From the NCBI GenBank assembly GCA_027310535.1, contig DAIDAQ010000023.1, positions 1-24,785 on the forward strand: a stretch of 24,785 bases of DNA, given 5' to 3'. Position numbers and translations under genes: made by a program. Of this stretch, positions 1 through 6,502 are shown piece by piece (the first letter of the stretch is position 1; each line of letters opens with the position of its first letter). The notes beneath the pieces were generated by a model that made no database searches, had not been told where the DNA came from, and saw nothing but the letters and a program-made list of their open reading frames with translations. Source of the DNA: Candidatus Micrarchaeaceae archaeon. Its GTDB lineage: Archaea; Micrarchaeota; Micrarchaeia; Micrarchaeales; Micrarchaeaceae.

Positions 1-186
1 GCCTTGTCCATCTCAAAGCCTGATCTACCATTCGATGCTCAAATATAAAAGGTTTGCTCCATTGATAGACAAATGACGTATTGCCCGGCTACAATGGACC
101 ATCGGGTAATGCTGCATCGATCCTGCCGTCACACTGTTTCATCGGCGAGGGAAGGGTAAAATCGGAGAGTAGAGCTTAAACAGAAA
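1..186. other. Left-edge segment without a supported gene
   Basis: No convincing gene is seen. A TATA-like stretch at 44-51 read on the minus strand (TTTTATATT) lies 15-35 bases before minus-strand ATG codons at 29-31 and 9-11, so a leftward gene may begin here and run off the window. Only ten or fewer codons are visible, which is too few to judge. Confidence 0.3.
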
Positions 187-318
187 ATGACGGTTGCCAT
201 AGACGGCATTGCCGGATTCCTAAAAAGGAGTGCAACAAAATTCGGCAGTGGGGCAGAAGTGGATTGCCCGAAGGAACACATCGGGAGAGAGATCAACCAG
301 ATCATAAAGTGTGATTAG
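187..318 (+). CDS. DUF2080-like transposon-encoded small protein (43 aa)
   Basis: A 43-codon frame starts at ATG 187 and ends at TAG 316-318. Its core reads TKFGSGAEVDCPKEHIGRE. This matches my recollection of the archaeal 'putative transposon-encoded protein' family DUF2080, whose members carry a [V/T]-x-FG-x-[S/G]-A-x-V-x-[C/V]-PK-x-[Y/W/H]-[I/L]-G core and resemble AbrB/SpoVT DNA-binding swapped hairpins. Such proteins usually sit next to transposases, but none is recognisable in the 186 bases to the left; the partner may lie outside the window or be lost. No clear Shine-Dalgarno sequence precedes the start. A 12-bp inverted repeat (249-260 with 320-331) spans the 3' half of the gene and its stop and could act on the transcript. 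The molecular role of the family is unknown. Confidence 0.55.
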   Translation: MTVAIDGIAGFLKRSATKFGSGAEVDCPKEHIGREINQIIKCD

Positions 319-331
319 GGTTTCTGCCCCA
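249..331 (+). repeat. Long-range 12-bp inverted repeat with internal hairpins
   Basis: TGGGGCAGAAGT (249-260) pairs with 320-331 (two G-U pairs). Between them CCCGA (267-271) pairs with TCGGG (281-285), and ATCA (301-304) with TGAT (312-315), so a three-way junction can be drawn. It overlaps the DUF2080-like gene and its stop, so it may be a coding-sequence coincidence or an RNA element. Confidence 0.35.
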
Positions 332-432
332 AACTCGAACGCATACAAACCTTTTTAAGCGTGCAGAGAGCAAATAAGGAAGATACGAGAAAGGCCAATG
401 AGCTAATCCTACGTATTAAAAGGACAGATTAT

Positions 433-708
433 ATGGAAGGAGACGACATGCAGGAACGAGGAGGGAGCGGAAGAGAGGAAAGAGGAGGAAGAGAGGGCAT
501 GAGAATCAGGCCCAACTACTTCATGCCAAAGCCCGTGAAGGTCGGGGACGTTATAGACGTAAAGATCGAGGCCGTAGCACAGAAAGGCGATGGGATCGCG
601 AAGGTCGACGGCTTTGTGGTCTTCGTCAAGGGCGTAAAGGAGGGAGACCAGCTCAAGGTTAAGATAAGCGAGGTCAAGGCAAGGTTTGCAATAGGAGAGC
701 CAGTATAA
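433..708 (+). CDS. TRAM-domain protein (91 aa), putative RNA-binding
   Basis: Residues about 33-91 form a TRAM domain: VKVGDVIDVKIEAVAQKGDG, then GIAKVDGFVVFVKGVKEGD, then a basic last strand. TRAM is a small OB-like beta barrel that binds RNA; single-domain TRAM proteins are common in archaea and are thought to act as RNA chaperones or tRNA-associated factors. The first 30 residues are rich in Arg, Gly and Glu, typical of a flexible nucleic-acid-binding arm. I chose ATG 433. A longer frame from GTG 361 exists, but the TATA-like TTTTTAAG at 352-359 would put transcription start near 375-385, inside that extension. A T-rich tract at 716-728 follows the stop. Function is confident at the domain level only. 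Confidence 0.8.
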   Translation: MEGDDMQERGGSGREERGGREGMRIRPNYFMPKPVKVGDVIDVKIEAVAQKGDGIAKVDGFVVFVKGVKEGDQLKVKISEVKARFAIGEPV

Positions 709-715
709 TAGCGGG

Positions 716-728
716 TTTTCTTCTTTTT
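716..728 (+). terminator. T-rich archaeal terminator after the TRAM gene
   Basis: Thirteen bases TTTTCTTCTTTTT begin 8 bases after the TRAM stop codon. Archaeal RNA polymerase terminates on such U-tracts without needing a hairpin. Confidence 0.55.
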
Positions 729-1479
729 CCTACTTTGCTAAGGCCGCAGAGGCAGCCATGCCTTGTTCCACGGTTGCTAAGGCCGGCTGGTTTTGGAGCA
801 AAGCCAGCCATAGCCAATCCTTGATAGGACGTGCAGCATCGCGGCAAACCTCTGCCTGTCTTACTGTCTTATATAGAGCTAGCGAAGAAGCAAGGGCTTG
901 ACAAACCTGCCATCTCTATACAAATTGAGTGCCTTCATTGCCATAGTTGCGAAACTCAGCGGGCTTTATGACCTGACCAACGCTTTGTATAAATAGGTGG
1001 CTTCCAATGAGCCTCGTTCTGCTGCAGTGCAGACCCTGCCGATGTACTGTTCTGGGACGAGCAGAAAGTAGGCAATGCTGTCGCGACCGGCATGCTCGCC
1101 AGCGTCATTTGGAACGGGGCCATCGCCGCGAAGATGGCGGCCGCTGCGCAGGGCCCGAAAGTTGGCGCGCCAACAGGTCCTGCTTTTATAGTTTCCCCGG
1201 CAAGTCTGCGAAGCTGGGCCCCAATTCCAGAATTGGTATACTGGTGCATCTGCTTGGACAGGATGCAGTGGCAGAGGGCATAGCAGAAAAGCTGGCTTCT
1301 CGCAACGATGGGATTATGGGTGCAAACTGGCTGTACCGCGCTGAACTGAGAACTCAGGCGGCATGATGTTCGGCTGCGAACCTATACGTGGGAACGCTGA
1401 AGCCATGATATTGCTCTCGCTTGCTGGGCTGGGTATAGCGCCCTGGTAGCGCAAAGAGCGGTGCAAAAATATCCGACGA
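729..1479. other. Gene-poor segment with remnants and hairpins
   Basis: About 750 bases without an intact gene. Short protein-like runs appear in changing plus-strand frames. One 32-codon frame from TTG 898 reads TNLPSLYKLSAFIAIVAKL and onward, 20-25 bases after a TATA-like CTTATATAG (869-877). Another runs through DVLFWDEQKVGNAVATGML (about 1040-1096). Others read LASRNDGIMGANWLYRAEL (about 1290-1350) and AEAMILLSLAGLGIAPW (about 1400-1450). This is the pattern of a decayed gene, but I do not recognise the family. Also present: a 12-bp direct repeat TTGCTAAGGCCG (735-746, 774-785), a 10-bp hairpin (785-794 with 800-809), a 14-bp perfect palindrome (1161-1174) and a 7-bp inverted repeat (1221-1227 with 1230-1236). 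Confidence 0.4.
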
Positions 1480-1977
1480 TTACACCCTCCTACCGCGCTT
1501 GCCTCCTGGTCTTCTTGTAGTGTCAGTTGGTATAGGTGTAACGTCTTCTATCCTGTTTATCCTCAGGCCTGACCTTGCAAGCACCCTGACGACAGCCTGC
1601 GCGCCTGCCCCTGGGGTCTTTGTGCCGCTCCCCCCGGGCGCCCTTATGAATATTCTGATGTTCGTGATACCCCTTTCCTTGGCCTCGGCAGCTATCTTGT
1701 ATGCAGCCTGCATCGCCGCATACGGCTCGCCCTCCTGCGAGTCGGCATTGACCATCATGCCGCCGCTTGCCACAGAGATGGTCTCGGCGCCGCTCATGTC
1801 GGTAAGCGTTATTATCGTGTCGTTCTTTGATGAATAGACATGCGCCACGGCCCATCGCTCAGCCTTTGGCTTGACCTTTGCCTCTTCCATCGCCTTGGCT
1901 TCGAATGACTGGATATCCTTCTCCTTCTTCTTGGTTGCCGTCTCCTGCTGCTTCCCTCTTTTCTTATCCTCTGCCAT
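1480..1977 (-). CDS. rps11: Small-subunit ribosomal protein uS11 (S11p/S14e)
   Basis: Component of the 30S platform that contacts the 3' region of 16S rRNA. The body is classic archaeal uS11: AVAHVYSSKNDTIITLTDMS, then the GAQAVVRVLARSGLRI helix, and the basic C-terminus ending RRPGGKRGRRV. An extra Lys/Glu-rich N-terminal arm of about 40 residues (KKRGKQQETATKKKEKD) precedes the fold and is longer than in most archaea. The ATG at 1975-1977 is taken as the start. A GTG at 1981-1983 overlapping the uS4 stop would add two residues and cannot be excluded. It is the third gene of uS13-uS4-uS11. In many archaea the RNA polymerase subunit D gene, L18e, L13 and S9 follow; here the operon ends and decayed sequence follows. 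Confidence 0.95.
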   Translation of the reverse strand: MAEDKKRGKQQETATKKKEKDIQSFEAKAMEEAKVKPKAERWAVAHVYSSKNDTIITLTDMSGAETISVASGGMMVNADSQEGEPYAAMQAAYKIAAEAKERGITNIRIFIRAPGGSGTKTPGAGAQAVVRVLARSGLRINRIEDVTPIPTDTTRRPGGKRGRRV

Positions 1978-1979
1978 GC

Positions 1980-2591
1980 TCACTCGCCCGTTTCCCCTGC
2001 CCCCTTGATCTCCGGGGTGCCGGCGGCTCCCGGCCCTCCTGCCGCCTCTTCTTCTTCGCCTTCTGCCTGGGCATTGGCGCCTCCCGCCTGCTTCGGAGCC
2101 TGCGCGCCGGCGTTTATGTCGACCTGCTTGTAGTAGGCAATCTGCTGCTCCTCTGCAGCGGCGACCATGTACCCGGGCCTGCTGACCTTCTTCCCGCCGA
2201 TCGCTATGAACCCGTGGGTTATCAGCTGCCTCGACTGCTTGATCGTCCTTGCCAGCCCCTTCTTGAAGACAACTGACTGCAGCCTCCTGTCAAGGAAGAT
2301 GTTGACGTTCAGGTCTAGCACGTCATCGAGCTTCGCCCCTCCCCCTACAATCCCATACCTTGAAAGGCTGGAGATTATGTTTGGCTCCATCTGTTGGTTT
2401 GGTGCGTTCCCAGAAAGGAGCAGGCGAACGTTGCCCCTTATCCTGCTGAGGTTTGATTGCGCCTTCCAGAGCTCCTTCATGTTCTTGAGCCCGTATGCTG
2501 CCCGCAGGGCGTTGTCAGAGTTTATCCTCTGCAGGTTCCAGATGTCCTTGGGTTTTGCGAATTTCCTCCTGTTTCTCCTCGGCGCCCCCAA
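1980..2591 (-). CDS. rps4: Small-subunit ribosomal protein uS4 (S4p/S9e)
   Basis: Primary 16S-binding assembly protein of the 30S body. It starts MGAPRRNRRKFAKPKD, as archaeal uS4 does. It contains the S4 RNA-binding domain (LDRRLQSVVFKKGLARTIKQ, then SRQLITHGFIAIGGKKVSRP, residues about 100-150). The last 45 residues form an Ala/Gly/Glu-rich acidic tail with a run EGEEEEAAGG, beyond the normal end of the family. The start is TTG at 2589-2591, supported by CGTGAT three bases upstream and by the N-terminus lining up with known uS4; no in-frame ATG exists there. The start lies 5 bases past the uS13 stop overlap region, so the genes are translationally coupled. Confidence 0.94.
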   Translation of the reverse strand: MGAPRRNRRKFAKPKDIWNLQRINSDNALRAAYGLKNMKELWKAQSNLSRIRGNVRLLLSGNAPNQQMEPNIISSLSRYGIVGGGAKLDDVLDLNVNIFLDRRLQSVVFKKGLARTIKQSRQLITHGFIAIGGKKVSRPGYMVAAAEEQQIAYYKQVDINAGAQAPKQAGGANAQAEGEEEEAAGGPGAAGTPEIKGAGETGE

Positions 2592-2595
2592 GACA

Positions 2596-3168
2596 TCACG
2601 CTTTCTTCTCTGCTGGCTGAGCCGCCTTCTCCTTGCCTGCCGCCGCCGCGGCCTGCTGCTGCTTCACCGCCTTCTTCATGACACCCACTGTTGCACCCGT
2701 CCTTCCAGTCGACCTCGTGTGCTGCCCTCTAACCCTCTGCCCGTACTGGTGCCTGAAGCCCCTCCACGTCCTGTTGTTGACTTCCCTGTTGACGTCTTGC
2801 CGTATGCTGAAGATCAGGTCGTTCCCGGCATAGTGCAGGTCTTTCCCTGTCTCAGAATCCTTCCTCTTGTTGAGCATGTATTTTGGAATGCCGAAGCTGT
2901 CCGGCGACTTTACCACGCCCTCGATGTCGGAGACCTGCTTCTCCGATAGCGACCCGACGGCAGTGCCCCGCGCTATGCCCAGCTTCGTCTCGACTGCATA
3001 GGAGAGCGCGTTGGACATGTTCATGCCTATGCCCTTCACCCTGGCAAGTGCACGCTCTATGCTCAGCGCTCCGTTGACATCCCTGCCGGCGATCCTGACG
3101 ATAGACTGCGCTGCCCTCTCGGCGCCGCGCTGTCTTCCTTCAGTCTTTGATTCCTTGCCTTCAGCCAT
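2596..3168 (-). CDS. rps13: Small-subunit ribosomal protein uS13 (S13p/S18e)
   Basis: 30S head protein that contacts P-site tRNA and the 50S bridge. It shows the archaeal pattern IVRIAGRDVNGALSIERALA, then KGIGMNMSNALSYAVE (helix-two-turn-helix), then the basic signature RTWRGFRHQYGQRVRGQHT, then STGRTGATVGVMKK. After that comes a 25-residue Gln/Ala/Lys-rich tail not usual in the family. The start ATG 3166-3168 gives a 15-residue charged N-terminal arm. It is first in the uS13-uS4-uS11 operon. A TATA-like TATTTATT (3250-3257, minus strand) lies 80 bases upstream, only about 15 bases from the end of the insertion sequence, so the element landed just outside the promoter. Confidence 0.95.
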   Translation of the reverse strand: MAEGKESKTEGRQRGAERAAQSIVRIAGRDVNGALSIERALARVKGIGMNMSNALSYAVETKLGIARGTAVGSLSEKQVSDIEGVVKSPDSFGIPKYMLNKRKDSETGKDLHYAGNDLIFSIRQDVNREVNNRTWRGFRHQYGQRVRGQHTRSTGRTGATVGVMKKAVKQQQAAAAAGKEKAAQPAEKKA

Positions 3169-3249
3169 TCAGAAACCTGTAGGTGCTAGTTACAAAACGC
3201 CATCCTTAGGCGAGAACGAGCATTCCCTTTAGGTATTCTGTTCCTTACC

Positions 3250-3257
3250 AATAAATA
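3250..3257 (-). promoter_or_regulatory. Probable TATA box of the uS13 operon
   Basis: The minus strand reads GGTATTTATTGG here, predicting transcription start near 3225-3230 and a leader of about 60 bases. It is the best TATA-like stretch between the gene and the insertion sequence. Confidence 0.4.
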
Positions 3258-3271
3258 CCTATCGCCTAGGA

Positions 3272-3295
3272 GATAAAGTCAAGTTATCGTCATCT
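3272..3295 (+). repeat. Left terminal inverted repeat of the insertion sequence
   Basis: 24 bases, pairing at 20 of 24 positions with 4246-4269. The innermost ten, ATCGTCATCT, are perfect. It contains the relic transposase stop codon (3279-3281). Confidence 0.7.
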
Positions 3296-4206
3296 CAATC
3301 TTCCGTTCAAGTCGAATGAGACCGAGTAATTTGTTACTCCCCAAAGGCAGGTTCAGCCCTGCTGCCACCGCGGGTATCTTGCCATCGAGGCTATTGTGCG
3401 GTGCAACATAGTTGTGGAACCTACAGAGCGTCGACGTAGATAATGCACCTTCGTGCGCCCGGAAGAGCATAAGTGCGTTAATTCTCCTTCCAGTTCCTCT
3501 GTTGCACCTCTCCACCTGATTGTTGTTGTGTTTCAGCCCGTATTTCTTGCAGGCTATCGGAACACCAGATCTCATCTCAGCCACCCTATAGAACAACTTG
3601 CACCATGCGCCCTATAGGGAGCAAATTTGTCTGATACGAATGTTATCAGCTGCCTCTTCTTCCTCGGCTTCACCCGTTCATTCAGGTAGCGCTATAGAAT
3701 CTGTTGATAGCACCAGGCCCTTATCACCTTAAGGAAGGAGACGCATGTGGCAAAGGTCCTAGCAGCAACAACGTCTTCCGAAAGAGAGGACTTGGTTTTG
3801 CTGTCGATGGCCGCCAACCAGAACTTGTAGTGGTTCTTCACCTTCACGTATTTTTCGCCGACATGGATGCGGCCCTTAATCTTTGGTATGCCAGATCCCT
3901 TCTCGGTTTTTTTAAAAGGTGCGAGTACTTTACCACCCAATTCCTGATTGTCCACCTCGTGACTTTGATACCGTCATGTTGCAGGAGGCGCTTCTGGACC
4001 TTTTTGAGGGATGCGCCGTCTGCGTATTCATCCAGGGCGCGGGTTATATCGTTTGGTTTGTGCCTCATCCTCTTGAAGCCATCGTCATCTACAAACCACC
4101 TCTTGCAATTGTGGCAGAAGAACTTCTGTTTTGCCCCAGTTGCATTGTAACGCACCCCTTTCTTCGCCACGTCCGATGACCCACAGGTCCCACAAACCAT
4201 CTGCAT
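3279..4206 (-). pseudogene. Broken DDE transposase of the insertion sequence
   Basis: The protein can be followed through three frames. 4206 to about 3940 gives a zinc ribbon (CGTCGSSD then CHNCKRWF) and an HTH-like KVTRWTIRNWVVKY. About 3955 to 3610 gives the catalytic core IHVGEKYVKVK, an in-frame TAG (3692-3694) after AWCYQQIL, then QLITFVSDKFAPYR with the second catalytic Asp. 3596 to 3279 gives KYGLKHNNNQVERC with the catalytic Glu and a C-terminal LDGKIPAVAAGLNLPLG. There are thus two frameshifts and one nonsense codon. The first catalytic Asp also appears replaced by Gly (family usually reads H-V-D-E-x-Y-x-K-V). The gene is dead; any movement would need a transposase in trans. Confidence 0.8.
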
Positions 4207-4245
4207 GCCAATTGCCTACGACGATATTGCAGCGAATCTATTTAA

Positions 4246-4269
4246 AGATGACGATTAGTAGACCTTATC
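4246..4269 (-). repeat. Right terminal inverted repeat of the insertion sequence
   Basis: Partner of 3272-3295; on the minus strand it ends in the shared ATCGTCATCT. It lies 40-63 bases upstream of the relic transposase start, on the promoter side. Confidence 0.7.
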
Positions 4270-4340
4270 ACTTTTCGGAATATTCCGGGCAATCGCAAGA
4301 AAGCCCGAAAACTGAAAAGGAAAAGAGTAAGGATTGGGGC

Positions 4341-4478
4341 TTAGCCTCCAATCTTGAACATCTTGGTGCCGCATACCTGGCAGGCGCCTGTCCTTGCCTT
4401 CTTCCCGTTCTTCATTGTGACCTCCCTTGCGTCCTTCATCTCCCGCTTGCTCTTGCACTTGACACAATACGCTTCCAT
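4341..4478 (-). CDS. DUF5679-like zinc-ribbon miniprotein (45 aa)
   Basis: A 45-residue protein starting MEAYCVKCKSKREMKDA, with a second knuckle GACQVCGTKMFKIGG at the end: a C-x2-C ... C-x2-C treble-clef or zinc-ribbon pattern with a basic middle. This matches the stand-alone DUF5679 family as I recall it. Its function is unknown, but the architecture is typical of small RNA- or DNA-binding zinc proteins. The ATG 4476-4478 is preceded by GGTGAT with a 3-base spacer, a strong ribosome-binding signal repeated elsewhere in this window. It sits on the opposite strand between the insertion sequence and the CDGSH gene. Its small size makes it easy to miss. Confidence 0.8.
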   Translation of the reverse strand: MEAYCVKCKSKREMKDAREVTMKNGKKARTGACQVCGTKMFKIGG

Positions 4479-4546
4479 ACCATCACCAGCACTTAGTATC
4501 TGTCTACCTGCCTATAAAAACCCATACTATCGGCGATTGTTGGAGC

Positions 4547-4720
4547 TCAGAGCACCTTCGTTTCCTTCTCATCTGCCTTGAACCCTGCTTTCACGTGCGC
4601 CCCATCGCAAAAAGGCTTGCTGCCCGAATGGCCGCACCTGCAGAACGCAAACTTTGTCTTGCCGTCCACCAAAACCAGGTTCGGACCGTCTTTCACGGAT
4701 TTCACTACCACTTCAACCAT
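4547..4720 (-). CDS. CDGSH iron-sulfur domain protein (57 aa)
   Basis: Contains the full CDGSH signature CRCGHSGSKPFCDGAH (residues about 27-42), with three Cys and one His expected to bind a [2Fe-2S] cluster of the mitoNEET type. The rest is one small beta domain (VVVKSVKDGPNLVLVDGKTK before the motif, GFKADEKETKVL after it). Stand-alone single-motif forms are common in archaea; electron transfer or Fe-S handling is likely but unproven. ATG 4718-4720 is preferred because CGTGAT lies three bases upstream. An upstream ATG at 4750 would add ten residues. It is divergent from the hydrogenase maturation operon, across a GC-rich tandem repeat. Confidence 0.85.
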   Translation of the reverse strand: MVEVVVKSVKDGPNLVLVDGKTKFAFCRCGHSGSKPFCDGAHVKAGFKADEKETKVL

Positions 4721-4767
4721 TCCATCACGCTCAATGTTACTCAGCATCATTTCTTAACCATGACTAT

Positions 4768-4821
4768 TGCCGGCCTCATGCGCCGTGCCGGCCTCATGCG
4801 CCGTGCCGGCCTCGTGCGCGT
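4768..4821. repeat. Three copies of an 18-bp GC-rich tandem repeat
   Basis: Copies 1 (4768-4785) and 2 (4786-4803) of TGCCGGCCTCATGCGCCG are identical; copy 3 (4804-4821) differs at three positions. The array lies between the 5' ends of the divergent CDGSH and HypC genes, directly upstream of the HypC TATA-like element. A slippage-prone spacer or protein-binding array are both possible. Confidence 0.9.
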
Positions 4822-4831
4822 GCCAAACACA

Positions 4832-4839
4832 TTTAAAAG
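4832..4839 (+). promoter_or_regulatory. TATA-like box of the hydrogenase maturation operon
   Basis: The stretch TTTAAAAG in an otherwise GC-rich spacer predicts transcription start near 4858-4862, giving a leader of about 35 bases to the ATG at 4895. Confidence 0.5.
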
Positions 4840-4894
4840 ATTTGGCGTTGAGATTATGCAATGCGGCTGCGGCTGCAGTACGCATAGTGATACG

Positions 4895-5089
4895 ATGTGC
4901 CGGGTCCCGATAGGGAAGGTTATAAAAGTTGAGGAAGGCAGGATAGTTGTCGCATGCAACGGGAAGACAAAGGTGCTGGAATCGAAGCTAGTAAAAGTAG
5001 GGGTTGGCGACTATGTTGAGTTCGCCGGCTCGATTGCCATCGACAAGATGGAAAAGGAGGAAGCAGAGGCTGTGACGGGATCGGGATGA
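4895..5089 (+). CDS. hypC: Hydrogenase maturation chaperone HypC/HupF
   Basis: HypC carries the Fe(CN)2CO moiety with HypD and delivers it to the hydrogenase large subunit. The 64-residue protein begins MCRVPIGKVIKVEEGRIVV, and family members need an N-terminal Cys after Met removal (usual MC[L/I]xxPG[K/R]V). The end VGVGDYVEFAGSIAIDKMEK matches the HypC barrel pattern (VGDYVLVHxGxAIxxL). ATG 4895 is supported by AGTGAT three bases upstream and by the Met-Cys requirement. A frame extended to ATG 4856 would place CGCGCSTHSDT before the key Cys and is unlikely unless that extension has its own role. It overlaps the next gene by ATGA. HypD, HypE, HypF and HypAB are not in the window. Confidence 0.85.
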   Translation: MCRVPIGKVIKVEEGRIVVACNGKTKVLESKLVKVGVGDYVEFAGSIAIDKMEKEEAEAVTGSG

Positions 5090-5601
5090 TTATTGAAGAC
5101 AGGCTGTTGTTCCTGAAGTACGCGCTGCCGTGCGCAGGAACGCTGGTGAAGAGGGGCAGTATAACCCAGGAGGCTGTGGACAGGCTGATATCCATGGTCG
5201 CGGGCGGCAGGGTGCCTGAGGAGGGCGCGGAGGCAGTTTTCAAGGTTGCTACGGCGATGTGCGGCCATTACGCCAGGCTGATGGGCAAACCGTCGATCGA
5301 TTCTGAGGTGATAAGGCGCTATTTCCTCGTCGAGCACAGCGTGGTAGTGGACGAGAGATACGAGCTGATGAAGGACTTCGATCCTGTGTCGTGCAAGACG
5401 TATTCCGCGAAAGTGCTGAGATCAGATGGGAGCCATGCGCTCGTGCAGACCAACCTCGGAAAGAGGAGCTGCAGGGCTGACTTCGCCAGGGACGTGAAGG
5501 CGGGCGACACAGTGGTGGTGCACTGGGATTTCATAGTGGAGAGGATACCGGAGTCCGTAGCGGACAGCATGGCGACAGCGAGGAAAAACCATGAAAAGTG
5601 A
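5086..5601 (+). CDS. Hydrogenase-associated protein with C-terminal HypC-like domain
   Basis: A 171-residue protein, translationally coupled to hypC. Residues 1 to about 105 are helical and unassigned (LLFLKYALPCAGTLVKRGSI, FKVATAMCGHYARLMGKPSI). From about residue 107, SCKTYSAKVLRSDGSHALVQ, and later VKAGDTVVVHWDFIVERIPE, follow the HypC pattern: a Cys where HypC has its N-terminal Cys, then the beta barrel ending GDxVxVHxxFxxxRI. Seen: the motif resemblance. Inferred: a HypC paralogue fused behind a helical domain, so its Cys is internal and cannot have a free amino end. It could dock on HypD or on the hydrogenase precursor. The N-terminal half may relate to uncharacterised hydrogenase-linked families (for example DUF6390), but I cannot confirm this. 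Confidence 0.55.
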   Translation: MIIEDRLLFLKYALPCAGTLVKRGSITQEAVDRLISMVAGGRVPEEGAEAVFKVATAMCGHYARLMGKPSIDSEVIRRYFLVEHSVVVDERYELMKDFDPVSCKTYSAKVLRSDGSHALVQTNLGKRSCRADFARDVKAGDTVVVHWDFIVERIPESVADSMATARKNHEK

Positions 5602-6502
5602 GAGCAAGGGGATCATCCTTGCTATACTCGCCGCGGTAATCAGCGGCATCGCCATACCCGCGAACAAGTTCTTCATCGTCAAACTCGACGCATCGATCTT
5701 TACTGCTGTAAGGGCGCTGATAATAGGGGCCGTCTTCTTCTGCGTGGCAGAGTACATTGCCAGGAAGAGGCGCGCGAGCTTCAGGAAGGCGCCATGGCCC
5801 TACCTCCTTGCCATAGCCGCCATAGGCGGCGCCGCTGCCTTTCTGCTCTACTTCACAGGGCTGCAGCTCACCACGGCAGGAAGGGCGGCCTTCCTCTACC
5901 ACGACCTGCTTGCCGCGTTTACTGTTGTGCTGGCCCTCGCCTTCCTGAGCGAAAGGGTGCCTAGGAAGATGGCATATGCCATAATAGCTATGTTCGCCGG
6001 CACTGCAATCCTCTATCTCTCACAGATCCCTGCATCGCAGCTGTGGGCAAACCCGAACCTTGGGGACATGCTGGTAATAATAGCCACGCTCCTCTGGTCG
6101 GTCGAATACATAATCGTGAAGAGGGCCATCTCTTTCGGGGAGAACAATTTCGTCGTGTCGTTCGCGAGGATGTTCTTCGGGGGGCTTATACTCTTCGGGT
6201 TCGTCATAGTGCTGGGCAACACCGCAGTGCTCCTCTCGCTTTCGCTGCAGAGCTGGATAAACATACTTGTCTCGACCATCCTGCTCTTCGCGGACATACT
6301 GTTCTGGTACTGGAGCCTTATGTACATCAACGTATCAAAGGCGACGCTCCTGCTGCTAGTGGCGCCTGCGATCTCGCTGGCGGGAGGGGTGCTGCTGATA
6401 GGCGAGCCTGTGCCGCTGCTGCAGGTGGCGGGCTCTGTGGTGATGCTTGCAAGCGCGTACTTCATAATAGGTGTGAAAAGTGAGAGCAGGAAAAAGGCAT
6501 AA
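5591..6502 (+). CDS. EamA/DMT-superfamily transporter (303 aa)
   Basis: An integral membrane protein with ten predicted membrane helices in two EamA repeats, the first starting GIILAILAAVISGIAIPANK and the second near LGDMLVIIATLLWSVEYIIV. The Pro in the first helix (GIAIPANKFF) and the basic loop ARKRRASFRK are typical of drug/metabolite exporters of this superfamily. Substrate is unknown; members move amino acids, nucleotides, sugars or purines. The ATG 5591 overlaps the preceding gene by 11 bases and follows GAGG with a suitable spacer. The 3' end overlaps the protease gene by 23 bases, so it is embedded in the hydrogenase maturation operon. A link to metal or cofactor export is speculation. 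Confidence 0.85.
   Translation: MKSESKGIILAILAAVISGIAIPANKFFIVKLDASIFTAVRALIIGAVFFCVAEYIARKRRASFRKAPWPYLLAIAAIGGAAAFLLYFTGLQLTTAGRAAFLYHDLLAAFTVVLALAFLSERVPRKMAYAIIAMFAGTAILYLSQIPASQLWANPNLGDMLVIIATLLWSVEYIIVKRAISFGENNFVVSFARMFFGGLILFGFVIVLGNTAVLLSLSLQSWINILVSTILLFADILFWYWSLMYINVSKATLLLLVAPAISLAGGVLLIGEPVPLLQVAGSVVMLASAYFIIGVKSESRKKA

Larger units (their letters stand above)
3272..4269 (-). mobile_element. Degenerate DDE insertion sequence, about 1 kb
   Basis: A transposase relic is bracketed by imperfect 24-bp terminal inverted repeats (3272-3295 and 4246-4269) matching at 20 of 24 positions, with the inner 10 bases ATCGTCATCT identical. The relic stop codon lies inside the left repeat, as expected for a compact insertion sequence. 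The flanking bases show no clear target duplication, which fits an old insertion. The transposase has a Cys4 zinc ribbon, the helix pattern KVTRWTIRNWVVKY and an NNxxER box. These resemble the IS6/IS240-type DDE group common in archaea; the exact family is uncertain. Confidence 0.75.

Noticed and set aside
361..432. GTG-started extension of the TRAM protein
   Set aside because: It begins at the TATA-like box, so it would be mostly upstream of transcription start; ATG 433 fits better.
2167..2949. 260-codon plus-strand frame opposite uS4 and uS13
   Set aside because: It is a shadow of two certain ribosomal protein genes and shows no family motif.
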